In this document: in pieces, positions 49,305 to 57,160 of the stretch
How the letters are laid out: the number at the start of each line of letters is the position of its first letter
How positions within the stretch are numbered: position 1 is the stretch's first letter
NCBI RefSeq assembly: GCF_003121295.1
Contig: NZ_PHNC01000029.1
Location: 124,001-188,000 of the forward strand
DNA: 64,000 nucleotides
From: Streptomyces orinoci
GTDB taxonomy: Bacteria; Actinomycetota; Actinomycetes; Streptomycetales; Streptomycetaceae
Reading direction: 5' to 3'
Notes under the pieces: model-generated
Seen by the model: the letters and a program-made list of their open reading frames with translations, nothing else
The model's database searches: none
What the model was told of the DNA's origin: nothing
Translations under genes and position numbers: made by a program

Positions 49305-49801
49305 TTCCCGGCTCCTTCCGGACGCCTGTAGTGCTCGATGTGCCCTCGGGCCTGCTCATTGACGGGAATGGGCACATGACCGTCGGCGATCATCTGCCGG
49401 ATGCGGGCCAGGCCCGCATCCTCCGTCAAGTGCTGGCCGTGACGGTCATAGAGGGCGATACGAACGGTCTCGGCCTCATCGGTGACCGTTGTGGTGACCA
49501 AGGCACCGGGCACGCCGCCCAGCTCCTTCATGGCGGCCCGCAGCTGATGCTCGTCGGCGATGTGCAGGTCCGAAATGGTGCAGGCGAAGTGCTGGGCGTT
49601 CATCGCGCCGCGGCACAGGCAGCGGTAGAAGGAGGCGCTGGTGGCCCGACTGTCGTAGGCGACGGCGACGCGGGCCGCTTGGGTGACGACGACGAGGCAG
49701 GCGCCGACCCACCAGCCGACGCCCTCGTGGATCTGGTCCGGATACCGGCCGATGGCGCCGCCGTCGCGGATCACTTTCTCGGTGTCGATGGGGTTAAGCA
49801 C
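49301..49801 (-). CDS. Isolated phosphomannomutase domain I, catalytic Ser lost
   Basis: This 166-residue protein aligns by eye with the first domain of phosphomannomutase/phosphoglucomutase: IGRYPDQIHEGVGWWVG near the start, VAVAYDSRATSASF, and DRHGQHLTEDAGLARIRQ near the end. The loop that normally reads TASHNP is TTTVTDEAE here, so the phosphoserine is missing, and domains II-IV are absent. It cannot be a normal mutase. The GTG at 49801 overlaps the kinase stop by 8 bases and its own stop overlaps the hydrolase start. A binding or scaffold role is possible. Confidence 0.72.
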   Translation of the reverse strand: MLNPIDTEKVIRDGGAIGRYPDQIHEGVGWWVGACLVVVTQAARVAVAYDSRATSASFYRCLCRGAMNAQHFACTISDLHIADEHQLRAAMKELGGVPGALVTTTVTDEAETVRIALYDRHGQHLTEDAGLARIRQMIADGHVPIPVNEQARGHIEHYRRPEGAGK

Positions 49802-50438
49802 GCAGAGCCTCCATGCGGGAGGTGATCCAATCGCCGAGTTCGTCGGTGTTCTTGTCGTCGGTGTCCACGACGATCGCGGTGGGATCTGCTTCGGCGACCG
49901 CATCGAAGTTGGCCACCAGCCGCCTCAGGCGGCCAGGGACACTGAACAGCTCCGCATCGTCGGCCGTGAGCTTGCCGTGCCGTTCCTTGGCCGCGAGCCG
50001 CCGCCGCAGCTCGTCCTCGCAGCAGCGCAGGTAGAACGTCTGATCCGGGGTCTCCAGGTAGGGCCGGTAGGGCTCCAGGAGCCGTGTGACCTCCTCCAGG
50101 GGAATGTCGTGGACGGCGGCGTGGCAGGCGGCCACGGAGGAGACGTACCGGTCGGCGACGACGGGGCCGTGCTGACGGTACTTGCGGACGATGTCGGAAG
50201 CGTGCAGGAGCCCGGAGAGGTAGAACGCGAACTGAGGCAGGGGCAGCAGCAGCTTGTTGACCAGCGCCGACCAGCCGGAGTGCGGGAAAAGCAGGGTGTG
50301 CAGGCTCCCAGCCGCCTGCCGGGTGGCGATGGTCTGCGTAATCGTGGTCTTCCCGACGCCGGACAGGCCCTCGAAGACGGTGAACGAGCCCTGTGCGCGG
50401 TCGTAAGTGAGCGGGGCGTACGCAGTCGGCCGGCTCAT
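49794..50438 (-). CDS. Thymidylate-kinase-like P-loop kinase
   Basis: This 214-residue protein has a Walker A motif in FEGLSGVGKTT (residues 22-32), the DR(Y/H)-type motif VVADRYVSS and a lid region with RRRLAAKERHGK, all typical of (deoxy)nucleoside monophosphate kinases. Residues differ from housekeeping Tmk, so the substrate may be a modified nucleotide. ATG at 50438 overlaps the radical SAM stop (ATGA), implying tight stoichiometric coupling of the two enzymes. Confidence 0.85.
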   Translation of the reverse strand: MSRPTAYAPLTYDRAQGSFTVFEGLSGVGKTTITQTIATRQAAGSLHTLLFPHSGWSALVNKLLLPLPQFAFYLSGLLHASDIVRKYRQHGPVVADRYVSSVAACHAAVHDIPLEEVTRLLEPYRPYLETPDQTFYLRCCEDELRRRLAAKERHGKLTADDAELFSVPGRLRRLVANFDAVAEADPTAIVVDTDDKNTDELGDWITSRMEALRA

Positions 50439-51469
50439 AGCGTCCCCTCGGTGAAAGCGGCGACGTGATCGGCGACGACGGCGGCAAGCCGGCCCGGGTC
50501 GTCGAGCACGTTCTTCAGGTCCATACGCAGGTCCCGGCGGAGCAGGCACGGCATCAGGCCGCCGTCGTGGTCCAGGCGCAGGGCCCAGAACCCTTCAACA
50601 CACTTGGGGCGTTGGGGGCAGGTGCCGCACTGGCCCACATGGTAGCGGCCGAGATGACGGTGGATGACGTCGATCTCGATGCCGTCGATGCGAAAGACAC
50701 GCCGACCCTGGCCGACGCCGGTGACCTCGGTGTGCTCCTGGCAGGTCAGGGTCCGCAGGTGGGTCACGATGTCCTCTGCCGAGACGGCCGAGACGGCCCG
50801 GTCCTCGTTGAAGTCGGTGCCGACCAGTTCGATGAACTGCACGGGCATCCGGCGGGCCAGGGCGAAGTCCAGGATGGAGCGGACCTCGTGGGCGTTGTCC
50901 TCCAACAGCAGACAGTTCAGCTCCACTTGCTCGAAGATCTCGCGGGCGGCCTCGATGCCGTCCAGCACCATCGCGATGCCCTGGTGGGTCGCGGCGATGG
51001 CACGGAAGGTGGCGTCGGAGAAGTAGTGCAGCGAGACCTTCACCTTGTCCAGCGGGACGGCGGCCAGCCAGCTCCGGCTGGCACGCACTCGGGTGCCGTT
51101 GGTGATCAGGGTGTAGGAGGCGTCCGGGCCCGGCTGCGGGAGCTGTTCCAGCACCGGCCGGGCCAGGGGCGAGGTGAGCGGTTCGCCGCCGGTGAAGTGG
51201 ACCCGCTTCAGCCCCGCCTCCATCAGCGCGGTGATGACCGTGACGTAGTGCGCGGCGCACAGCGAGCGCGGTCGCTGCTTCTTCGACCGGTCACGGCGGG
51301 CCACCCCCGGCGGGATGTCGCCCTCGTCGTGGCAGAACCAGCACGCGATATTGCAGGCCGGGCCGAAAGAGATGCGCAACTGGCCCCGCAGAGCAGCAAA
51401 GTTGCGCAGGGCGGTCCAGTCGGTCTGGTCCCGGGCGGGTGATGGGGCGAGGGTGAGCGGGACTTCCAT
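50435..51469 (-). CDS. MoaA-like radical SAM enzyme with auxiliary cluster
   Basis: This 344-residue enzyme has the radical SAM motif CNIACWFC (Cys39, 43, 46) and the SAM-binding GGEPL. A C-terminal cysteine set CGTC, KC and MPCL around LRLDHDGGLMPCL resembles the MoaA auxiliary 4Fe-4S region. Molybdopterin partners (moaC, moaD, moaE) are absent nearby, so it is probably a MoaA paralogue acting on another nucleotide or a peptide. ATG at 51469 follows GGAGG by 6 bases. It heads the coupled kinase, PMM-like, hydrolase string. Confidence 0.88.
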   Translation of the reverse strand: MEVPLTLAPSPARDQTDWTALRNFAALRGQLRISFGPACNIACWFCHDEGDIPPGVARRDRSKKQRPRSLCAAHYVTVITALMEAGLKRVHFTGGEPLTSPLARPVLEQLPQPGPDASYTLITNGTRVRASRSWLAAVPLDKVKVSLHYFSDATFRAIAATHQGIAMVLDGIEAAREIFEQVELNCLLLEDNAHEVRSILDFALARRMPVQFIELVGTDFNEDRAVSAVSAEDIVTHLRTLTCQEHTEVTGVGQGRRVFRIDGIEIDVIHRHLGRYHVGQCGTCPQRPKCVEGFWALRLDHDGGLMPCLLRRDLRMDLKNVLDDPGRLAAVVADHVAAFTEGTL

Positions 51470-51489
51470 GGAAAGCCTCCAAGGCGAAG

Positions 51490-51508
51490 CGCCCGTCGAT
51501 GACGGGCG
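51490..51508. promoter_or_regulatory. Hairpin between the 54-aa ORF and the radical SAM gene
   Basis: Perfect 8-base arms CGCCCGTC and GACGGGCG enclose a GAT loop, 21 bases upstream of the radical SAM start. It could attenuate transcription or protect an upstream small transcript. Confidence 0.5.
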
Positions 51509-51593
51509 GACCGGGCTGCGGCCGATCGGTTGGTCCCGCCTCTCCGGCGCGTCAGGTCGGCAGGAGCGGTGCCGAAGAGACGGGACGCCTGGG

Positions 51594-51758
51594 TCAGGCC
51601 GGGTCGTCCCCCTCCGGAGCCAGGGTGGCCAACGTGGTTGCCGGATACAACAGTTGCACCTCTGCCATCCCCGCCGTGGCCGTGAGTCCGGTCAGGGTGT
51701 TCACTGCCCACAGCCAGGTCAGGGCGGTCTCCAGCGGATCGACGACGGGCCGCCTCAC
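51594..51758 (-). CDS. 54-residue small ORF, possible precursor or accessory peptide
   Basis: The reading frame runs from GTG at 51758 to TGA at 51594 and encodes MRRPVVDPLETALTWLWAVN followed by a Thr/Leu/Ala-rich stretch ending EGDDPA. GTG overlaps the stop of the 70-aa gene as GTGA, the same coupling seen throughout this operon. No cysteine is present, and the middle is fairly hydrophobic but short for a membrane helix. Its position directly before a radical SAM gene, with a hairpin between, is like that of RiPP precursors, but no leader-binding domain, peptidase or exporter is nearby. Translation is unproven. Confidence 0.5.
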   Translation of the reverse strand: MRRPVVDPLETALTWLWAVNTLTGLTATAGMAEVQLLYPATTLATLAPEGDDPA

Positions 51759-51967
51759 AGCATGACTCCGGTGCGTTCGCGGTCCTTCTGGCGGAGCTCG
51801 ATGGCCCGCTCGACCTGGATATGCAGCAGCTCGACCTGGCCGGGCTCCATCAGCAGCGTCTCCTCCGTGGAGCCGTCCCGGTGGTGCACTGTGACCGGCA
51901 GGACCGCCTGTTGAGCCCGGGAGTCATAGGTGAGGTCGCGTTTGATCAGCGTGACGTGGGAGATCAT
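51755..51967 (-). CDS. 70-residue hypothetical protein heading the radical SAM operon
   Basis: The protein begins MISHVTLIKRDLTYDSRAQQ, is mixed alpha/beta in appearance, ends with a charged helix (QVERAIELRQKDRERT) and lacks membrane segments. ATG at 51967 is chosen over the adjacent ATG at 51970 because GAGG is then 7 bases away. It is the first gene of the minus-strand operon and is divergent from the HTH/TPR regulator. I do not recognise the family. Confidence 0.65.
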   Translation of the reverse strand: MISHVTLIKRDLTYDSRAQQAVLPVTVHHRDGSTEETLLMEPGQVELLHIQVERAIELRQKDRERTGVML

Positions 51968-52051
51968 CATGGGGCCTCAGATCTATTCGGGGGTTGTTGG
52001 ATCTGCCCAACCAGCGTGCTGCGGTGGTTCATTAGCCGGTAGTGAGAGCTG

Positions 52052-52103
52052 GCCGCACCCACAGTGCGGCGGTGCCTCACCGTTATGTGCTCGGGCGGCA
52101 CCG
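52052..52103. promoter_or_regulatory. Two inverted repeats in the divergent promoter
   Basis: GCCGCAC-ccaca-GTGCGGC is at 52052-52070. CGGTGCC (52070-52076) pairs with GGCACCG (52097-52103). Both lie between the divergent operon and regulator gene and are candidate operators for that regulator. Confidence 0.5.
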
Positions 52104-52131
52104 GATGGCAGGCGGCTAGAGGAGGCAGTCC

Positions 52132-53595
52132 TTGACCAGACCGCAACCGCACCCCGTGTCCTGTGCACGAGCCCTGCGGGAACGCATCGTCGGCCGGGCA
52201 GAATCACCCGACCCGGTCCCTCTGAGCCTCATTGCCGTCATCGCCTCCCGGCTCCGGGAGCACTGCGGGCACCATCCGCTCAAGTGCCGACGCCTGGCCC
52301 ATGGGCAGACCATCGCCCAGGCCGTGCAGGCTGCTCGTGAAGAGGCCGAGCAGTGCGGGATGGGCCGCATCGGGTTGAGCGAACGGTCGTGGAAAGAATG
52401 GGAAGTAGGGGGCAAGCCCAGCCCTGACTACCAGGATCTGCTGTGCCGTCTGTATCAGACCGACCCCGTTACCCTGGGCCTGGCCAAGGACTACTCGCCG
52501 CAGACGACCGGCGAGAGACCGGAGGAGGGGGAGACGAACCGGCGGGAGGTGCTCAAGGTCGCCGGGCTGGCTGTGCTGGACCCGGCTGCCGTCGCTGCCC
52601 TTCTCGACCGTGCCGCCGACGAAGTCGCCGAGTTCACACGGCAGGCCGAAGCCTCCGCCCTTGGCGCCGGTACCCTCGACCACCTTGATCTCGCCATCGC
52701 CGGTTTCAACGAGGCGTACTCCCTCAAACCCCCGCGCGATGTGTTCCCGGCCGTCATGGACTACCGCCGCAAGGTCAACACACTCTTACGCGGCCCCCAC
52801 ACCCACCCGCAGCAGCGCGATCTGCTCGCGTGTGCCGGGTGGCTGTCGGAACTGCTGGCCTGGCTCGCCCACGACCTGGGAAGCGCCCGCGCCGGCCTGG
52901 CCTTCGCCACCGACGCCTACACCCACGCAGAACACGCCGGACACGGAGAACTGTGCGGATGGGCGATGGACGCCGCCGCCTCCATCAACCTGTACGAACA
53001 CCGCCCCCACAAGGCCCGCCAGGCAGCCGAACGCGGACTGTCCCAGACCTCCGCCGGCCATCCGCTGACCGTGCGACTTCACGCCCAGGCAGCCCGCGCA
53101 GCCGCCGCTGATGGCGACGGCAACGGCTTCACGACCGCCTTCAGTCACGCCCAGGACGCCTACAGGCTGCTGCCCTCGCGTCCGCGACAACGGTTCGGCA
53201 TGGACACCCTGCCCTTGGCGGAATACGCCCTGACGTCCTATCCGGCCAGTGCCCACATCTGGCTCGGCAACGCAGTGCAGGCCCAACAGGCCGCGGAGTC
53301 CGCCCTTGCGGTGTACGAGGCGGCACCGGCCGCCTCGCGGTCGCCCAGTCGCGAGGCCATCGCTTGCATCGACCTCGCCTTTGCCCGTGCCCTGCTTGGC
53401 GAGCCGCAGGATGCGCTCGTCCTCGGCCACCAGGCTCTCGACAGCACCCGCGTCGTGGACTCCGTCCGCAACCGGGCTCGCGAACTCGCCTCGTTCCTCA
53501 CTCGCCGCTATCCCCGGCTGGAAGCAGCGGAAGAGCTCCAAGAACGCCTGCTGACGACGGCTGGACAACCACAACTCCCGGAGAACACCTCGTGA
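52132..53595 (+). CDS. HTH/TPR-type transcriptional regulator with a TTA codon
   Basis: This 487-residue protein has an N-terminal HTH-like region with an SERSWKEWEVGGKPS motif (about residues 85-100) and a large helical TPR-like domain from about 150 on. Such proteins often act as pathway-specific regulators in streptomycetes. The start is TTG at 52132, set by GGAGG 6 bases upstream. Codon 219 (52786-52788) is TTA, so translation should depend on the bldA tRNA. It is divergent from the radical SAM operon and overlaps the ASCH gene by GTGA. Confidence 0.85.
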   Translation: MTRPQPHPVSCARALRERIVGRAESPDPVPLSLIAVIASRLREHCGHHPLKCRRLAHGQTIAQAVQAAREEAEQCGMGRIGLSERSWKEWEVGGKPSPDYQDLLCRLYQTDPVTLGLAKDYSPQTTGERPEEGETNRREVLKVAGLAVLDPAAVAALLDRAADEVAEFTRQAEASALGAGTLDHLDLAIAGFNEAYSLKPPRDVFPAVMDYRRKVNTLLRGPHTHPQQRDLLACAGWLSELLAWLAHDLGSARAGLAFATDAYTHAEHAGHGELCGWAMDAAASINLYEHRPHKARQAAERGLSQTSAGHPLTVRLHAQAARAAAADGDGNGFTTAFSHAQDAYRLLPSRPRQRFGMDTLPLAEYALTSYPASAHIWLGNAVQAQQAAESALAVYEAAPAASRSPSREAIACIDLAFARALLGEPQDALVLGHQALDSTRVVDSVRNRARELASFLTRRYPRLEAAEELQERLLTTAGQPQLPENTS

Positions 53596-53945
53596 CTGAA
53601 CGGCAAATCAACATCCGCGAGCCCTACCTGAAGCTGATCCAGGACGGCACCAAGACGATCGAGGTCCGCGTCGGCTACCCCAGCATGAAGAAGATCGCCG
53701 CAGGCCAGGTGCTGGTGTTCCAGTCCGGCGACGATACCTGCCGCACCCGGGTCGTCAAGGTAGCCGAGTACCCGTCTTTCGAAGCCATGGCCGACGCGGA
53801 AGACACCGCCGCCATCGGCGGCGACATGAACCGCGACGAACTCCTTGCCGCCTGCCGCGACATCTACCCACCCGAGAAAGAAGCCCTCGGCGTCCTGGCC
53901 ATCCACCTCCACCGGCTCACCGGCGCCGGTTCGGTTGAGCGGTGA
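53592..53945 (+). CDS. ASCH-domain protein
   Basis: This 117-residue protein has the ASCH pattern with LIQDGTKTIEVRV near the start and GQVLVFQSGDD in the middle, a PUA-like fold that can bind RNA or nucleotides. GTG at 53592 overlaps the regulator stop as GTGA, so the two are coupled. A perfect 20-base hairpin follows. It may modulate RNA or bind a nucleotide related to the adjacent operon, which is inference only. Confidence 0.83.
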   Translation: MTERQINIREPYLKLIQDGTKTIEVRVGYPSMKKIAAGQVLVFQSGDDTCRTRVVKVAEYPSFEAMADAEDTAAIGGDMNRDELLAACRDIYPPEKEALGVLAIHLHRLTGAGSVER

Positions 53946-54017
53946 TGCGCCAGTTGAGGACCTTGGCGGAGCGCTCGGCACTGTCGAGTTCTCGTTGGGC
54001 ACCAAGCCGCTGGCCGT

Positions 54018-54062
54018 CCGACGGGCTGCCGGTCACTCCACCAGTGACCGGCAGCCCGTCGG
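54018..54062. terminator. Terminator after the ASCH gene
   Basis: A perfect 20-base stem (54018-54037 with 54043-54062) and 5-base loop lie 73 bases after the ASCH stop. Confidence 0.8.
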
Positions 54063-54129
54063 CGTTGTGACTCCCGAACAGTCCGGGTCCATCGCCGAGG
54101 AAGTAGCGCGCCGGAACGTGACGCGCTGA

Positions 54130-54588
54130 TCAGGCATACGGGTTCAGCCGGGAGAGGTCCGGGTCGAACCCGAAGGGCTCGGGGATGCGAACGCTCTCGC
54201 CGAACTTCCGGTCGGTGCGCGTGTGGTACCGATCGTGATTCGGCTCGGAGAAGAGCGTCACGGTCGAGTCGCGGGCGTCCACGATGAGGTAGAGCGGGAT
54301 GCGCATGACCGCGTAGTCCCGTAGCTTGCCCACTCAGTCGTTCTCCGGGTTGGAGGACGAGACGATCTCCACCGCGATGAGCGCGAGGTCGGCCGGTGCC
54401 GTGTTCCCTTCCCCTTCCATGACCGCTTCGGGCAGATAAGTGAGGTCGGGGTTACGGAGCTTCGCTGCGTGGGGGGATTCCAGGTCCGTGTTCTCGGTCG
54501 GCATAAAGCCATCCGGCCGGTGTGCATCGAACTGCCGGCGCAGATGGAACAGGTTGCGCTGGTGCATCACTGTCGGCGCCGTCTGCAT
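54130..54588 (-). pseudogene. Uma2-family nuclease gene interrupted by in-frame TGA
   Basis: Two adjacent reading frames are in the same phase and join into one Uma2-like sequence. The upstream part ends VEIVSSSNPEND, then TGA at 54334-54336, and the downstream part continues VGKLRDYAVMRIPLYLIVDA. Family members have a residue, often Trp, where the stop falls, so a TGG to TGA change is likely. The PD-(D/E)xK residues (Glu in VEIV, Lys in GKLRDY) are otherwise kept. The 5' end also seems short. A sequencing error is possible. Confidence 0.75.
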
Positions 54589-54742
54589 GATGACCGTGCC
54601 GTCGGTGAGGAGTGCACAGCCAGCGTATCCACCCGGACAGAACCCGAGGCCGCCTCAGCCCCCGCCCACCCCTACGATGACGTGGACGTATCAACGACAA
54701 CACCGCGCCACAACAGGCACAGTGGGCACAACGGGGACTTTT

Positions 54743-55894
54743 ATGAGCTTCATGGACCGCCTGCGCGGCGAGTTCATCGACATCATCGAATGGACCGACG
54801 ACAGCCGGGACACCATCGTCTGGCGTTACCCGCGCTACGAGAACGAGATCAAGATGGGCGCCAAGCTCATCGTGCGCGAGTCGCAGGTCGCCGTTTTCGT
54901 CAACATGGGCCGGATCGCCGATGTCTTCGTGCCGGGCATGTACGAGCTGCAGACCGGGAACCTGCCGGTCCTCTCCACCCTGCAGGGCTGGAAGTACGGC
55001 TTCCACGCGCCGTTCAAGGCAGAGGTCTACTTCGTCACCACCCGGCAGTTCACGGACATGAAGTGGGGCACCCAGAACCCCGTCACGGTCCGCGACCCCG
55101 AGTTCGGCATGGTGCGGCTGCGGGCGTTCGGCGGCTACGCGGCGCGGGTCACCGACCCCGCCCGGCTGCTCACCGAACTCGCCGGCACCGACCCGCAGTT
55201 CCGCACCGAGGAGGTCGAGGACTACCTGCGGCAGCTGATCGTCGGGCGGCTCGGCACGCTGCTGGGCAGTTCGGGCATTCCCATGCTCGACCTCGCCACG
55301 CGCCAGGGCGAGTTGGGCGACCGGCTGGGCCAGGCGCTGACCGAGGAGCTGGCGGCGTCGCACGGTATCTCGATCCCGAAGTTCGTCATCGAGAACATCT
55401 CGCTGCCGCCCGAGGTCGAGCAGGCCATCGACGCCCGCAGCCGGATGGGCATCATCGGGAACATCGACAACTACGCCCGCATGCAGGCGGCGGACGCGAT
55501 CCGGGACGCGGCCAACAACCCCGGCGGCGCCGGGGAAGGCGTCGGCCTGGGGCTCGGCATGGCCGCCGGCCGGCAGATGGCGCAGGCGTTCATGCCCCAG
55601 CAGGCGTTCACGCCCCAGCAGCCTTACGCGCCCGCCGCCCCGGCGCCCGGCGGTGCGGCCGTTCCGCCGCCGCTGCCCGGTCAGCACCAGTACCAGTGGT
55701 ACGTGGCCGTGGGCGGGCAGCAGCAAGGACCCTACGACCAGGCGACATTCACCGGACACATCGGCTCCGGAGCGGTACGGCCGGGCATGCTCGTCTGGCG
55801 GGAGGGCATGGCGGCCTGGCAGCCGCTGGAGCAGATCTCCGAGCTCGCCCAGTACGTCCGTGCCACCCCACCGCCGCTGCCGCCGCAGGCGTGA
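54743..55894 (+). CDS. SPFH-domain protein with C-terminal GYF_2 domain
   Basis: This 383-residue protein has an SPFH/virion-core-like domain (about 20-240) that forms membrane-associated rings, a Gly/Pro/Gln-rich linker, and a GYF_2-type domain (about 320-372, QYQWYVAVGGQQQGPYD). The family matches B. subtilis YdjI. The start is ATG at 54743. The next gene, a zinc-ribbon membrane protein, begins 25 bases downstream and is probably its partner, as in the PspA-linked ydjGHI operon. Confidence 0.87.
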   Translation: MSFMDRLRGEFIDIIEWTDDSRDTIVWRYPRYENEIKMGAKLIVRESQVAVFVNMGRIADVFVPGMYELQTGNLPVLSTLQGWKYGFHAPFKAEVYFVTTRQFTDMKWGTQNPVTVRDPEFGMVRLRAFGGYAARVTDPARLLTELAGTDPQFRTEEVEDYLRQLIVGRLGTLLGSSGIPMLDLATRQGELGDRLGQALTEELAASHGISIPKFVIENISLPPEVEQAIDARSRMGIIGNIDNYARMQAADAIRDAANNPGGAGEGVGLGLGMAAGRQMAQAFMPQQAFTPQQPYAPAAPAPGGAAVPPPLPGQHQYQWYVAVGGQQQGPYDQATFTGHIGSGAVRPGMLVWREGMAAWQPLEQISELAQYVRATPPPLPPQA

Positions 55895-55919
55895 CCGACC
55901 GCCAGGACCCTGTGATCCC

Positions 55920-57104
55920 ATGAACTACCAGCCACAACAGCCATATCAGCAGCCACAGTCGCAGCCCTACCCTCAACAGCCCTATCAGCCATATCAGCCC
56001 TACCAGCAGCCGCCACCCCAGCAGCCTTACCAGCAACAGCCGTACCAACAGCAGCCGCAGCAACCCGCCCCGCAGCAGTCCTACGCCTGCCCCTCCTGCG
56101 GCTCCACCGCCGAGTACGCCCCCGGCACCAACTCTCTCCGCTGCCCCCACTGCCGCTTCGAGCAGCCCATCGCGCCCGTCAACCGCGAGGTACGTGAGCA
56201 CGCATGGGAGGAGCTGGCGAGCCTGCCGGCCAAGCCCCGGGGGGCCGGCGGGCAGATTCTGCAGTGCCCCGGCTGCGGCGCGTCCAACGAGACCAACGCC
56301 CTCTCCGGCCGCTGCCGGTTCTGCGCCACCCCCATGGTCGCCTCGGCCGCCACCGACCGGATCGTGCCCGAGGGCCTGGTCCCGTTCCGGGTGGACAAGC
56401 GGGATGTACACGACAACCTGCGCAAGTGGGCCCGCTCGCGCTGGTTCGCGCCGAACAGCCTGAAGAAGGTGAACTCGGCGGAGTCCCTGGACGGTACGTA
56501 TGTGCCGCACTGGACATACGACGCCGCGACCGCGTCCTCGTACAGCGGCGAGCGCGGCGAGGAGTACACCGTCGGGAGCGGCAACAACAAGGAGACCAAG
56601 GTCCGCTGGCACTCGGTCCAGGGCACGGTCCAGCGGTTCTTCGACGATGTCCTCGTCCCCGGTGCCGGGCACCTGCCCGCCGACCGGCTGGAGGCGCTGG
56701 AGCCCTGGCCGCTGAAGCAGGCGCTGCCGTACCAGGAGGCGTATCTGGCCGGGTTCCGGACTCTGCGGTACGACGTCGAACCGGAGGCGGGTTTCCAGTG
56801 CGCCCAGCAGAAGATGGCCAAGGTCATCGAGAAGGATGTCAAGAAGGACATCGGGGGTGACCGGCAGCGGGTGCACGCGGTCAACACCAACTATGGAGCG
56901 GTGACATACAAGTTGCTGCTGCTGCCGGTGTGGTTCGCGTCGTATGTCTACAACGGCAAGCAGTGGCAGATCATGGTGAACGCCGAGACGGGCAAGATCA
57001 CCGGTGACCGTCCCTACAGCCCCTGGAAGATCGCGCTCGCGGTCGCCCTGGTGACGGTGCTGGTGACGCTCGCGGTCGTGCTGGGCCGGCACCACCACCA
57101 CTGA
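55920..57104 (+). CDS. Zinc-ribbon membrane protein (YdjG-like)
   Basis: This 394-residue protein has a Pro/Gln/Tyr-rich N-terminus (1-54) of QQPYQ-type repeats and two zinc ribbons (CPSCGS with CPHC, and CPGCGA with CRFC). A conserved soluble region follows, then one C-terminal membrane helix (about 367-388) and a natural GRHHHH end. It is co-transcribed with the SPFH gene and likely recruits it to the membrane. Zinc-ribbon plus SPFH partners are known with PspA in Bacillus; a link to pspA at 19 kb is inference. Confidence 0.85.
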   Translation: MNYQPQQPYQQPQSQPYPQQPYQPYQPYQQPPPQQPYQQQPYQQQPQQPAPQQSYACPSCGSTAEYAPGTNSLRCPHCRFEQPIAPVNREVREHAWEELASLPAKPRGAGGQILQCPGCGASNETNALSGRCRFCATPMVASAATDRIVPEGLVPFRVDKRDVHDNLRKWARSRWFAPNSLKKVNSAESLDGTYVPHWTYDAATASSYSGERGEEYTVGSGNNKETKVRWHSVQGTVQRFFDDVLVPGAGHLPADRLEALEPWPLKQALPYQEAYLAGFRTLRYDVEPEAGFQCAQQKMAKVIEKDVKKDIGGDRQRVHAVNTNYGAVTYKLLLLPVWFASYVYNGKQWQIMVNAETGKITGDRPYSPWKIALAVALVTVLVTLAVVLGRHHHH

Positions 57105-57160
57105 GGGCGCCAAGGCAAGCTCCTTGCGGAGCGCGGCTTTCGGGGCTGAGCCCCCGAGCA

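Noticed and set aside
50435-51469. Prokaryotic viperin
   Set aside because: The neighbouring kinase is suggestive, but the C-terminal CxxC, KC and PCL cysteines indicate an auxiliary cluster as in MoaA, which viperins lack, and the CNIACWFC motif differs from the viperin type.
53845-54129. 94-aa plus-strand frame after the ASCH gene
   Set aside because: It overlaps the ASCH gene in another frame and runs through a perfect terminator hairpin.
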